This document shows, piece after piece, positions 28,317-36,515 of a stretch of DNA of 64,000 bases. How positions within the stretch are numbered: the first letter of the stretch is position 1; each line of letters opens with the position of its first letter. The notes below the pieces were generated by a model. That model searched no databases and was not told the DNA's origin. It saw nothing but the letters and a program-made list of their open reading frames with translations. The stretch is from Pseudomonas sp. KBW05 (lineage in GTDB: Bacteria; Pseudomonadota; Gammaproteobacteria; Pseudomonadales; Pseudomonadaceae). A program made the translations under genes and the position numbers. The DNA lies in contig NZ_QAJM01000022.1 in assembly GCF_003852405.1 (NCBI RefSeq), positions 109,628-173,627 on the forward strand. The letters are read 5' to 3'.

Positions 28317-28324
28317 AACAATAA
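28317..28324 (+). promoter_or_regulatory. Candidate Hfq/Crc site before aroQ
   Basis: AACAATAA is an exact AAnAAnAA match just upstream of the GGAG ribosome box (28328-28331) and 17 bases from the ATG. This is the usual place for Crc/Hfq catabolite repression in Pseudomonas. It is an inference from motif and position. Confidence 0.5.
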
Positions 28325-28340
28325 CTGTGGAGACCCTCCC

Positions 28341-28781
28341 ATGCCGCCTATCGTGCTGGTGCTCAACGGCCCCAACCTCAACCTGCTCGGCACCCGTGAG
28401 CCTGCAACCTACGGCCATGAAACCCTGGCCGACATCGCCGCGTTGTGCGGGCGCAGCGCCGAGAAGCTCGGGCTGAAAATCGAATTTCGCCAGACCAACC
28501 ACGAAGGCGAACTGCTCGACTGGATCCACGGTGCCCGCACCCGTTGCGCCGGTATCGTGATCAACCCGGCCGCGTGGACGCACACCTCCGTCGCCATCCG
28601 CGACGCACTGGTAGCCAGTGAAGTACCGGTGATCGAAGTGCATTTGTCCAACGTGCATGCCCGTGAAGCGTTCCGTCATCACTCGTTTGTGTCACCCATC
28701 GCCAAGGCCGTGCTGGCCGGTTTTGGCAGCCATGGCTACCACTTGGCCCTGGAACATTTCAGCCAGGTGTTGAACGCATGA
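28341..28781 (+). CDS. aroQ: Type II 3-dehydroquinate dehydratase (catabolic copy)
   Basis: Converts 3-dehydroquinate to 3-dehydroshikimate. The 146 residues contain [16 protein letters not shown] with the catalytic Tyr in [30 protein letters not shown] and the catalytic His in IEVHLSNVH. It overlaps the following shikimate dehydrogenase-like gene by four bases (ATGA) and sits opposite quiC1, so it is the quinate-catabolic copy rather than the biosynthetic one that usually neighbours accB. It is probably controlled by the TetR protein encoded nearby. Confidence 0.95.
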   Translation: MPPIVLVLNGPNLNLLGTREPATYGHETLADIAALCGRSAEKLGLKIEFRQTNHEGELLDWIHGARTRCAGIVINPAAWTHTSVAIRDALVASEVPVIEVHLSNVHAREAFRHHSFVSPIAKAVLAGFGSHGYHLALEHFSQVLNA

Positions 28782-29626
28782 AGCCGCGCATTCTCGCCGG
28801 CCTGATCGGCTCCGGCATCCAGGCTTCCCGTACCCCCGCCCTGCATGAACAGGAAGGCGACGCCCAAGGCTTGCGCTACCTGTATCGCCTGATCGACCTG
28901 GATCCGATGCAGCTGAACGTCGATGCCCTGCCCGACCTGCTGGACGCCGCCGAGTTGATGCAGTTCACCGGGCTGAACATTACCTACCCGTGCAAGCAGG
29001 CGATCCTACCGTTGCTCGATGAACTGTCCGACGAGGCTCGCGGCATCGGCGCGGTGAATACGGTGGTGTTCAAGGACGGCAAGCGCATCGGCCACAACAC
29101 CGACTGCCTGGGCTTCGCGGAGGGTTTTCGCCGTAACTTGAGTGATGTCGTGCGTCGGCGTGTAGTGCAAATGGGCGCTGGCGGCGCAGGTGCGGCGGTG
29201 GCCCACGCGCTATTGGCCGAAGGTGTCGAACACTTGAGCATTTTCGACCTGGACAGCGCTCGCGCCCAAGACCTGGTAGACAACCTCAGCCAGCGTTTCG
29301 GCCCAGGCCGCGCCCAGGTCGGCAACCACTTGGAAAATGCCATGGCGGAGGCCGATGGCGTGGTCAACACCACACCGATGGGCATGGCCAAGCTGCCGGG
29401 CACACCGGTGCCGGCGGCCTTGCTGCGGGCTGAGGTGTGGGTGGCGGAAATCGTGTACTTCCCGCTGGAAACAGAACTGCTGCGCGACGCCCGGGCCCTG
29501 GGTTGCCGCACGCTGGATGGCGGCAACATGGCGGTGTTTCAGGCGGTGAAGGCGTTTGAGCTGTTCAGTGGCGAAGCGCCAGATGCGCAGCGGATGCTGG
29601 CGCACTTTCAGGCCATGAATCACTAA
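28778..29626 (+). CDS. Shikimate/quinate dehydrogenase, AroE-like (RifI2/YdiB type)
   Basis: A 282-residue NAD(P)-dependent dehydrogenase. [11 protein letters not shown] replaces the usual SxSPxxHN of biosynthetic AroE, a hallmark of the catabolic or RifI-type paralogues in Pseudomonas. The catalytic Lys ([12 protein letters not shown]) and Asp ([12 protein letters not shown]) are present, as is the Rossmann motif [14 protein letters not shown]. It is coupled to aroQ. It probably oxidises shikimate (or quinate) into the pathway leading to protocatechuate. Confidence 0.88.
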   Translation: MKPRILAGLIGSGIQASRTPALHEQEGDAQGLRYLYRLIDLDPMQLNVDALPDLLDAAELMQFTGLNITYPCKQAILPLLDELSDEARGIGAVNTVVFKDGKRIGHNTDCLGFAEGFRRNLSDVVRRRVVQMGAGGAGAAVAHALLAEGVEHLSIFDLDSARAQDLVDNLSQRFGPGRAQVGNHLENAMAEADGVVNTTPMGMAKLPGTPVPAALLRAEVWVAEIVYFPLETELLRDARALGCRTLDGGNMAVFQAVKAFELFSGEAPDAQRMLAHFQAMNH

Positions 29627-29650
29627 ACTGAAGAAACCGGATCAAAAAAT

Positions 29651-29737
29651 GTGGGAGCGGGCTTGCTCGCGAATGCGGTGTATCAGTGAAGGATATGTAG
29701 ACTGACACACCGCATTCGCGAGCAAGCCCGCTCCCAC
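29651..29737. repeat. REPIN
   Basis: Dominant-family mirror arms; the spacer arms AATGCGGTGT and ACACCGCATT extend the hairpin. It lies between convergent aroE-like and tetR genes. Confidence 0.93.
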
Positions 29738-29774
29738 ATTTAGGTTGCATTCCACTCGAAGAGTCGCGTTAGCC

Positions 29775-30440
29775 TCAGGCCTGCAGGTACCGCATCACCG
29801 ACTCACAAATCATGTCCCGATGCCGTTGCTTGATGGCATCATCCGACAGCTCGATCTGGAAAATCTCACTGAAGGTATGGCGGTTGGACACCCGGTAAAA
29901 GCTGAATGAGTTGATCAGCAGGTGCACATCCAACGGCTCCAGCCCCGCACGAAACACGCCCATCTCCGCCCCACGACGCAGGGTCGCGCCGAGGGCTTCA
30001 AGGATGTTGCTGTTCATCGCCTTGATCGACTCCGAACGCTTCACGTACTCGGCGTTGTGGATATTTTCGATGCTGACGATGCGCACAAAATCCACGTTCT
30101 GGTCATGGTGATCAAAGGTGAACTCCACCAGCCGACGGATCGCTTCGCGGGGCTCCAGGGCGGTTAGATTCATCCGGGTTTCAGTGTTGCGGATGTCGCC
30201 GTAAAGCTTCTCCAGCACCTCGACGTACAACTGCTCCTTGCTGCCGAAGTAGTAATAGATCATGCGTTTAGAGGTGTGGATGCGCTCGGCGATGGCGTCC
30301 ACGCGCGCGCCGGACAGGCCTTGCTGGACAAACTCGACGATCGCTTCCTGCAGGATGTTTTCGCGGGTCTTTTCCGGGTTGTTCTTACGACTCTTGCGCG
30401 GCGTTTCGGACGCTACGGAGAGGTCGGGAGTCAGGGTCAT
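29775..30440 (-). CDS. TetR-family regulator of the quinate/shikimate cluster
   Basis: A 221-residue TetR/AcrR protein. The HTH spans about residues 24-65: ENILQEAIVEFVQQGLSG, then IHTSKRMIYYYFGSKEQLY. The C-terminal ligand domain is variable. ATG 30440 starts MTLTPDLSVASETPRKSRK. It lies 80 bases downstream of quiC1 on the same strand, flanked by aroQ-aroE on the other side, so it is likely the local repressor whose operator is the motif shared by 28285-28305 and 32486-32506. Confidence 0.9.
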   Translation of the reverse strand: MTLTPDLSVASETPRKSRKNNPEKTRENILQEAIVEFVQQGLSGARVDAIAERIHTSKRMIYYYFGSKEQLYVEVLEKLYGDIRNTETRMNLTALEPREAIRRLVEFTFDHHDQNVDFVRIVSIENIHNAEYVKRSESIKAMNSNILEALGATLRRGAEMGVFRAGLEPLDVHLLINSFSFYRVSNRHTFSEIFQIELSDDAIKQRHRDMICESVMRYLQA

Positions 30441-30520
30441 GGTGCGCTCACGGCCGTTTTTATTGTGCAGGCGCCGATTATGGGCTGCGGCGCTCCCCGA
30501 AGGAAGCACCGCGCCATTGC

Positions 30521-32422
30521 TCACAACCGCGCTTGGCGCACCGCACCGCTGCGGGATTTGGCCATGGCCGCCAGGCGCACCGCCACGTTGGCTGCGCCGT
30601 AACCGGCATAACCGTTCTTGCGCTGGATGATCTCGAAGAAGAACCGCCCTTCGAACGGTTCGGTGTACACGTGAAACAGCTCACCACCGTTGGCGTCGCG
30701 GTCGTACAACACGTTGTAGTACGCCAGCTCACTGAGGAACTCGTCGTCGAAATCAAACCGCGCCGCGAGGTCATCGTAATAGTTGAGCGGGATATCCAGC
30801 AGCGGCACGCCCGCGTCTTTGGCCCGGCGTACCTCGGCGAAAATATCCGCGCAGTCGAAGGCAATGTGGTGCACACCCGAACCGCGATAGCTCGATAGCG
30901 CGTGGGAAATCGCCGTGTTGCGGTTCTCGGAAATATTCAGCGGCAGACGAACGGAGCTGCAACGGCTGCGCAGCGCGCGGCTTTTCACCAGGCCGTAGGG
31001 ATCGGGCAACACCACTTCGTCGTCGGCCTCGAAATCCAGCAGGCTCTTGTAGAACAGCACCCAACTGTCGAGGCTGTCGGCCGGCAGCGCCATGGCCATA
31101 TGGTCGATGCGCAGCAAGCCACCACCGGCAGCCGGCGCGGTTTGCAGGTTGAAGTCGGTGTCGTACAGCGTGCCTTCGCTAGGGTCCACCAGGTAAATCA
31201 GGCTGCCATCCGGCGCGCGTACGGCGGCCAGTTCCAGCTCATTGGGGCCGACCAAGCCACGATAGGGCTGGCCCTTGTAGGCCACCGCCCGCTCCAGGGC
31301 CTTGGCGCTGTCCTTGACCCGCAGCGCCGTGGCGCACAACGACGGGCCGTGGGCCTCGAAAAAGTTGTGGGCGAAGGAATAGGGTTCGCAATTGAGGATC
31401 AGGTTGATATCACCCTGGCGCAACAGGCTCACGCTCTTGGAGCGGTGCTGGCCGGCCTTGACGAAGCCAAGGCGTTCCAGCCAATGAGTCAGCTTGGCGC
31501 CGAGGCTTTCGTCCACGGCGAATTCGAGGAACTCGATGCCGTCGTATTCGCTGGCGGCCGGGGTGTCGAACAGAATTTCCACCGGTTGCGCCGGTGCTTG
31601 CTGTTGCAGGCGCTCGCGGGTTTTCTCTTCCAGGTACAGCAAGGAGCGCAGGCCGTCCGCCGCATTCGCCCGGGTCGGCGCGGCGCGGAAACCGTCGTTG
31701 AAAATCTCCAGGGACAAGGGCCCTGTGTAGCCACTCTGGATGATCGGTGCAAGAAAGCCCGCCAGGTCGAATTCGCCCTGCCCCGGGAAGCAGCGGAAAT
31801 GCCGGCTCCACTCCAGCACATCCATGGCCAGGATCGGCGCGTCGGCCATTTGCACAAAGAAAATCTTGTCGCCGGGAATCTGCGCGATGCCGCTCGGGTC
31901 GCCCTTGAGCGACAAGGTATGGAAGCTGTCGAGCAGCACGCCGAGGGCTGGGTGATCGACCTGGCGCACCAGGTTCCACACCTGCTGCCAGGTGTTCACA
32001 TGCTTGCCCCAGGCCAGCGCCTCGTAACCGATGCGCAAGCCACGGCGGCCGGCATGTTCGGCCAACAGGCTGAGATCGTCGAGCAAAATGCGCTCATCGC
32101 CCACGCAATCGGCGGAAGCGTTGCTGCACACCAGCACTAGGTCGGTGCCCAGTTCCTGCATCAGGTCGAACTTGCGCTCGGCGCGCTCCAGGTTGCGTGC
32201 CAGGCGGTCGCGACGGCAGCCTTCAAAATCGCGAAACGGCTGGAACAAGGTGATGGCAATCCCCAGGTCGGCACACATCTGCCTAACTTCGCGGGGGCTG
32301 CCGTCGTAATACAACAGGTCGTTCTCGAAGATCTCCACGCCATCAAACCCGGCGGCGGCGATGGCTTCGAGTTTTTCCGGCAGGGTGCCGCTCAAGGAAA
32401 CGGTGGCAATGGAACGTTGCAT
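30521..32422 (-). CDS. quiC1: 3-dehydroshikimate dehydratase fused to an HPPD-like domain
   Basis: Converts 3-dehydroshikimate to protocatechuate for beta-ketoadipate catabolism. Residues 1 to about 275 are a TIM barrel with the expected metal ligands Glu134 (GYEALAWG), Asp165 (LLDSFH), Gln191 and Glu239 (LSLEIF). Residues about 290-633 form a vicinal-oxygen-chelate domain like 4-hydroxyphenylpyruvate dioxygenase. Its His (RIDHMAMAL), His (GVHHIAFDC) and Glu (FFFEIIQR) triad is retained. This two-domain form is known from P. putida. ATG 32422 begins MQRSIATVSLSG with GGGAG before it. The role of the second domain is unclear. Confidence 0.95.
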   Translation of the reverse strand: MQRSIATVSLSGTLPEKLEAIAAAGFDGVEIFENDLLYYDGSPREVRQMCADLGIAITLFQPFRDFEGCRRDRLARNLERAERKFDLMQELGTDLVLVCSNASADCVGDERILLDDLSLLAEHAGRRGLRIGYEALAWGKHVNTWQQVWNLVRQVDHPALGVLLDSFHTLSLKGDPSGIAQIPGDKIFFVQMADAPILAMDVLEWSRHFRCFPGQGEFDLAGFLAPIIQSGYTGPLSLEIFNDGFRAAPTRANAADGLRSLLYLEEKTRERLQQQAPAQPVEILFDTPAASEYDGIEFLEFAVDESLGAKLTHWLERLGFVKAGQHRSKSVSLLRQGDINLILNCEPYSFAHNFFEAHGPSLCATALRVKDSAKALERAVAYKGQPYRGLVGPNELELAAVRAPDGSLIYLVDPSEGTLYDTDFNLQTAPAAGGGLLRIDHMAMALPADSLDSWVLFYKSLLDFEADDEVVLPDPYGLVKSRALRSRCSSVRLPLNISENRNTAISHALSSYRGSGVHHIAFDCADIFAEVRRAKDAGVPLLDIPLNYYDDLAARFDFDDEFLSELAYYNVLYDRDANGGELFHVYTEPFEGRFFFEIIQRKNGYAGYGAANVAVRLAAMAKSRSGAVRQARL

Positions 32423-32485
32423 GGGGCGACTCCCGGCAATTATTGTTTGCGCCAAATTATTCGCCCCCAGTCTACCCACAGCAAT

Positions 32486-32506
32486 TAAAATGTACGAACC
32501 GGTTAG
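32486..32506. promoter_or_regulatory. Candidate TetR operator, quiC1 / MFS divergent promoter
   Basis: TAAAATGTACGAACCGGTTAG contains an AACCGGTT palindrome. The longer imperfect dyad ACTAACC/GGTTCGT on the minus strand has 6 of 7 matching positions. It lies 64 bases upstream of quiC1 and matches the aroQ-side motif at 16 of 21 positions. Confidence 0.65.
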
Positions 32507-32634
32507 TTTTTGGTGCGATTATCGAACACTAAGCCGCTTTGGCGAATTGACGATTTTTTAGCCGCTGCGCACCATCAACGACGCAACCTGACCCAGAACA
32601 CACCATAAAAATTTCAAAAAACGGGTACGACCTC

Positions 32635-33969
32635 ATGCCTCTGCAAAATTCCGCCCTGGCCGCGCGCCCCGGCACCCCGCACGCCGGCATCGGCGACAAG
32701 ATCCGCGGCGCCATGGCCGTGGGTAAGACTCGCTGGGGCATGTTGGCCCTGGTGTTCTTCGCCACCACCCTGAACTACATCGACCGAGCCGCCCTGGGCG
32801 TGATGCAACCGATCCTGGCGAAGGAGATGAGCTGGACGGCGATGGACTACGCCAACATCAACTTCTGGTTCCAGGTCGGCTACGCCATCGGCTTTGTGCT
32901 GCAGGGCCGCTTGATCGACCGCGTCGGCGTCAAACGCGTGTTCTTCTGCGCCGTGCTGTTGTGGAGCCTGGCCACCGGTGCCCACGGCCTGGCCACGTCG
33001 GCCGTTGGTTTCATGGTCTGCCGCTTTATCCTCGGGCTGACCGAGGCCGCCAACTACCCGGCCTGCGTCAAGACCACGCGCCTGTGGTTCCCCGCCGGTG
33101 AACGTGCGGTGGCCACCGGGATCTTCAACGCCGGTACCAACGTTGGCGCGATGATGACGCCGATGCTGCTGCCGCTGATCCTGCACGTGTGGGGCTGGCA
33201 AGCCGCATTCCTGTGCATGGCTTCGCTGGGCGCGATCTGGCTGGTGTTCTGGGGTTTGAAGTACTACAACCCGGAAGACCATCCGAGTGTTAAGCAATCG
33301 GAACTGGACTACGTGCAACGGGAAGTCGAGCCAGAACAACCGGGCGTGCCGTTCAGCCGTATCTTGCGCATGCGCGGTACCTGGGCCTTCGCCATTGCCT
33401 ACGCGCTGACCGCGCCGGTGTTCTGGTTCTACCTGTATTGGTTGCCGCCGTTCCTGAACCAGCAATACAACCTGGGTATCAACGTGACCCAGATGGGCAT
33501 CCCGCTGATCATCATCTACCTGACAGCCGACTTCGGCAGTGTGGGCGGGGGGATTCTGTCGTCGTTCCTGATCGGCCGTGGCATGAACTCGATCAAGGCG
33601 CGGTTGCTGTCGATGCTGCTGTTCGCCTGCTGCATCGTCGGCGTGATCATGGCCGCCGGTTCCAGCCAACTGTGGGTCGCGGTGTTTGCCATCTCCCTGG
33701 CCATCGGTGCGCACCAGGCCTGGACCGCCAACATCTGGAGCCTGGTAATGGACTACACGCCCAAGCACATGATGAGCACCGTGTTCGGTTTCGGCGGCAT
33801 GTGCGCGGCCATCGGCGGCATGTTCATGACCCAGATCGTCGGCCACATCCTCACCGTGACCAACAACAACTACACCGTGCTGTTCACCCTGATCCCGGCG
33901 ATGTACTTCATTGCGCTGACCTGGATGTACTTCATGGCCCCGCGCAAGATTCCTACCGTAGAGGTTTAA
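32635..33969 (+). CDS. MFS anion:cation symporter, probable quinate/shikimate carrier
   Basis: A 444-residue, 12-helix transporter of the ACS family (ExuT/GudP-like). NYIDRAALGVMQPIL in TM1 and GLTEAANYPACVKTTRLWFP are family marks. It starts MPLQNSALAARPG and is divergent from quiC1 across the operator region, so uptake of a quinate-pathway substrate is likely. The substrate itself is inferred from context. The next gene, convergent, starts only one base after its stop. Confidence 0.85.
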   Translation: MPLQNSALAARPGTPHAGIGDKIRGAMAVGKTRWGMLALVFFATTLNYIDRAALGVMQPILAKEMSWTAMDYANINFWFQVGYAIGFVLQGRLIDRVGVKRVFFCAVLLWSLATGAHGLATSAVGFMVCRFILGLTEAANYPACVKTTRLWFPAGERAVATGIFNAGTNVGAMMTPMLLPLILHVWGWQAAFLCMASLGAIWLVFWGLKYYNPEDHPSVKQSELDYVQREVEPEQPGVPFSRILRMRGTWAFAIAYALTAPVFWFYLYWLPPFLNQQYNLGINVTQMGIPLIIIYLTADFGSVGGGILSSFLIGRGMNSIKARLLSMLLFACCIVGVIMAAGSSQLWVAVFAISLAIGAHQAWTANIWSLVMDYTPKHMMSTVFGFGGMCAAIGGMFMTQIVGHILTVTNNNYTVLFTLIPAMYFIALTWMYFMAPRKIPTVEV

Positions 33970-33970
33970 T

Positions 33971-34849
33971 CTACCTACGCCGCTGCTGCCAGGCAGCGGC
34001 CAGCCCGCTCATGCAGATCACCCCGATGCCGACCACCGTGGTCACGTCGGGGGTATGGTTGAACACCAGCCAGCCCAACAACCCCGCAAACACGATCTGG
34101 CAATAGCCAAACGGCGCCAGCAAGGCCGGCGCCGCGAAGCGGAAGGCCTGGGTCAACAGCAAGTGCGCGGTCATCCCACAGGTGCCCAGCGCCAGCATCA
34201 ACACCCCGTGCCACCACGTCGGGATCTGCCAGAAGAACGGCACCAGCGCACTCATCACCAAGGTATTGCACAGGCCGGCGAAGAAGTTGCTGGTGGTCGG
34301 TGTGTCGTATTGGCTGAGGATGCGCGTGAGCAACTGGTAGAAGCAGAAGAACAGCGCCGAACACAGCGGCAGCAGCACCGCCGGGGTGAACAGCTCACCG
34401 CCGGGGTGGATGATGATCAACACGCCGACAAACCCGCAGATCACCGCCAGCCACTGGCCACGTGTGACATGCTCGCCAAGCAGCGGCACCGAGAGGGCTG
34501 TCACCAGGATCGGCGCGAGGAAGTTCACCGCCGTGGCTTCCGCCAGGGGGATGTAATGCAGCGCCGCCGTAAAGAACAGGCTGGTGCCCAACAGGCACAA
34601 CGCCCGCACCACCTGCATGCCCGGCCGTTTGCTGCGCAGCACGCGCAAGCCCGATTGCGGCAGGAAAATCCCCGCCATCAGCAAGGTGTGCACCAGGTAG
34701 CGCGCCCACACCACCATCACGATCGGGTAGAACCCGGCGAGGTATTTGGACAAGGCGTCGTGGCTGGAGAACAGGAAAGTCGCCACCACAATCAGCAAAA
34801 TGCCTTTGAAGGGATGGTTGACGCCGGAGAGGGGAGTGCTGACGGTCAT
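33971..34849 (-). CDS. EamA/DMT-family transporter
   Basis: A 292-residue protein with ten predicted helices and two EamA repeats, e.g. GILLIVVATFLFSSHDALSKY and AALHYIPLAEATAVNFLAPIL. The first possible ATG (34864) lacks a ribosome box, while ATG 34849 has AAGAGA seven bases upstream, so I use MTVSTPLSG. Its stop codon lies one base after the stop of the quinate MFS gene. The substrate is unknown. Confidence 0.85.
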   Translation of the reverse strand: MTVSTPLSGVNHPFKGILLIVVATFLFSSHDALSKYLAGFYPIVMVVWARYLVHTLLMAGIFLPQSGLRVLRSKRPGMQVVRALCLLGTSLFFTAALHYIPLAEATAVNFLAPILVTALSVPLLGEHVTRGQWLAVICGFVGVLIIIHPGGELFTPAVLLPLCSALFFCFYQLLTRILSQYDTPTTSNFFAGLCNTLVMSALVPFFWQIPTWWHGVLMLALGTCGMTAHLLLTQAFRFAAPALLAPFGYCQIVFAGLLGWLVFNHTPDVTTVVGIGVICMSGLAAAWQQRRR

Positions 34850-35032
34850 TGAGTTCTCTTGCATGACGGGCTGAACGCGGGCTGCTCAACCCGGTAATCT
34901 AGCAGCCGGGCCTGCGTCTGCCCCAAGAGCATAACCAAACACTGTGCGAACAGCGCACTAAATCAGCGGATTCGAGTCCAACGTCCCACGTTTGCCCGTG
35001 CGTTGCACACTTTTTAGCCAAGGCCTGCCGTT

Positions 35033-35446
35033 ATGAAAAAAACCCTGTTCGTTCTGTCTGCCGTTGCCCTGCTTGCCGCTTGCAACCAGGAAGCCAAGGA
35101 AGCCCCCAAGCCCGCGCCTGCCTCCGTGCAAGCCACCCTGGTGCCGGCAACCCCGCCCACCGACCAATGGGTCGGCAAGTGGATTGGCGTCGAGGGCCTG
35201 AACCTGACCATCGCCAAGGACGACAGCATCGGCCGTGGTCACTACCTCCTCACCATGCAATACGGCCTCGACGCCGACGACTCGGGCACCTTCAAAGGTG
35301 AAGCCGCCGAAGACGGCATCGCCTTCACCCGCCCGGACGGCCCGCAACTGCTGCGCGCCGGTGACGGCGAAGCCACCGGCCTGAAGTGGCTGGCGGACAA
35401 AAAGGACTGCCTGATCGTGGCAACCGGCGAAGGCTACTGCCGCTAA
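35033..35446 (+). CDS. Small lipoprotein of unknown function
   Basis: A 137-residue protein with a signal peptide and lipobox LLAAC (Cys17), then a Pro/Ala-rich linker (EAPKPAPAS) and a compact domain with DQWVGKWIGVEGLNLTIAK and KKDCLIVATGEGYCR, whose two Cys probably form a disulfide. Asn after the lipidated Cys would favour outer-membrane sorting. It has no co-directional neighbour upstream and is followed by a repeat. Confidence 0.85.
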   Translation: MKKTLFVLSAVALLAACNQEAKEAPKPAPASVQATLVPATPPTDQWVGKWIGVEGLNLTIAKDDSIGRGHYLLTMQYGLDADDSGTFKGEAAEDGIAFTRPDGPQLLRAGDGEATGLKWLADKKDCLIVATGEGYCR

Positions 35447-35490
35447 TAACGTCCATACTCACCCCCTACACTGCAGGAACAGGCTTACAG

Positions 35491-35586
35491 TTGTGGCGAG
35501 GGAGCTTGCTCCCGCTGGAGTGCGCAGCGCTCCCAGGCTTTTGGGGCTGCTACGCAGCCCAGCGGGAGCAAGCTCCCTCGCCACAA
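35491..35586. repeat. REP doublet of a second family
   Basis: Arms TTGTGGCGAGGGAGCTTGCT and its reverse complement. The inner part GCAGC/GCTGC also pairs. The sequence is different from the GTGGGAGCGGG family, and it is the only copy of this family I see in the window. Confidence 0.88.
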
Positions 35587-35630
35587 CACGCTCACTCCTA
35601 TAGATGCACCGACACAAGAGGACCGCCCAC

Positions 35631-36515
35631 ATGCTATGGAAAAAAGGCCGACGCAGCGACAACGTGGTGGATGCCCGCGATGACAGTGGCGGCGGTGGCG
35701 GCATGCGCTTTGGCGGCGGCAAGGGTCTGAGCCTGACCGCCATCGTGCTGATCGTCGGCATTGGCTGGCTGACCGGCCAGGACCCGTTGCAGATCCTCGG
35801 CCAGCTCACCGGCCAGATGGAACAGGCACCGTCGGTCAGCACCCAGACGCGCCAGGCGCCACCGGCCAACGATGAGCAGGCGGATTTTGTCCGCGCGGTG
35901 CTCGGCGATACCGAAGACACCTGGGCCCAGGTGTTCCAGGAAAACGGCCTGGCCTACAAGAACCCGAAACTGATACTGTTCCGTGGCCGGGTGAATTCCG
36001 CCTGCGGCGGGGCCACGTCGGCCAGCGGCCCGTTCTATTGCCCGGCGGACCAGCAGGTGTACCTGGACCTGGATTTCTTCCGGGAAATGTCGCAACGCTT
36101 CCAGGCCGCGGGTGACTTTGCCCAGGCCTACGTGATCGCCCACGAAGTCGGGCACCACGTGCAGACGTTGCTGGGCATCTCGTCGAAAATCCAGGCCGCC
36201 CGCCAGCAAGGTCGGCAGATGCAAGGCGACGGCGGCCTGCTGGTGCGCCAGGAGCTGCAAGCCGACTGCTTTGCCGGCGTGTGGGCCAACCGCGCGCAAA
36301 AGCGCCTGAACTGGCTGGAACCCGGCGACATCGAAGAAGCACTGAACGCGGCCAACGCCATCGGCGATGACCGTTTGCAGCAACAGGGTCAGGGCCGCGT
36401 GGTGCCGGACTCGTTTACCCACGGCACCTCGGCGCAGCGCGTACGCTGGTTCAAGACCGGCTTCGCCCAGGGCCAGATCACTCAATGCGATACCTTTTCC
36501 GCCAAGAGTCTTTAA
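35631..36515 (+). CDS. ypfJ: YpfJ-family neutral zinc metallopeptidase, membrane-anchored
   Basis: A 294-residue protein. A Gly-rich N-terminus (RRSDNVVDARDDSGGGGGMR) is followed by one helix (LSLTAIVLIVGIGWL, about 37-51), then the periplasmic peptidase domain with the HExxH zinc motif in VIAHEVGHHVQ and the third ligand region in ELQADCFAGVWAN. ATG 35631 (AGAGGA upstream) matches the family start MLWKKGRRSDN. The next gene begins immediately after its stop. Confidence 0.92.
   Translation: MLWKKGRRSDNVVDARDDSGGGGGMRFGGGKGLSLTAIVLIVGIGWLTGQDPLQILGQLTGQMEQAPSVSTQTRQAPPANDEQADFVRAVLGDTEDTWAQVFQENGLAYKNPKLILFRGRVNSACGGATSASGPFYCPADQQVYLDLDFFREMSQRFQAAGDFAQAYVIAHEVGHHVQTLLGISSKIQAARQQGRQMQGDGGLLVRQELQADCFAGVWANRAQKRLNWLEPGDIEEALNAANAIGDDRLQQQGQGRVVPDSFTHGTSAQRVRWFKTGFAQGQITQCDTFSAKSL

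Noticed and set aside
28099-28340. Small ORF on the minus strand before aroQ (67 codons)
   Set aside because: No ribosome site or recognisable sequence; it lies over the probable regulatory region of aroQ.
30902-32140. Plus-strand 412-codon frame opposite quiC1
   Set aside because: Antisense shadow; quiC1 has intact catalytic residues in order on the other strand.
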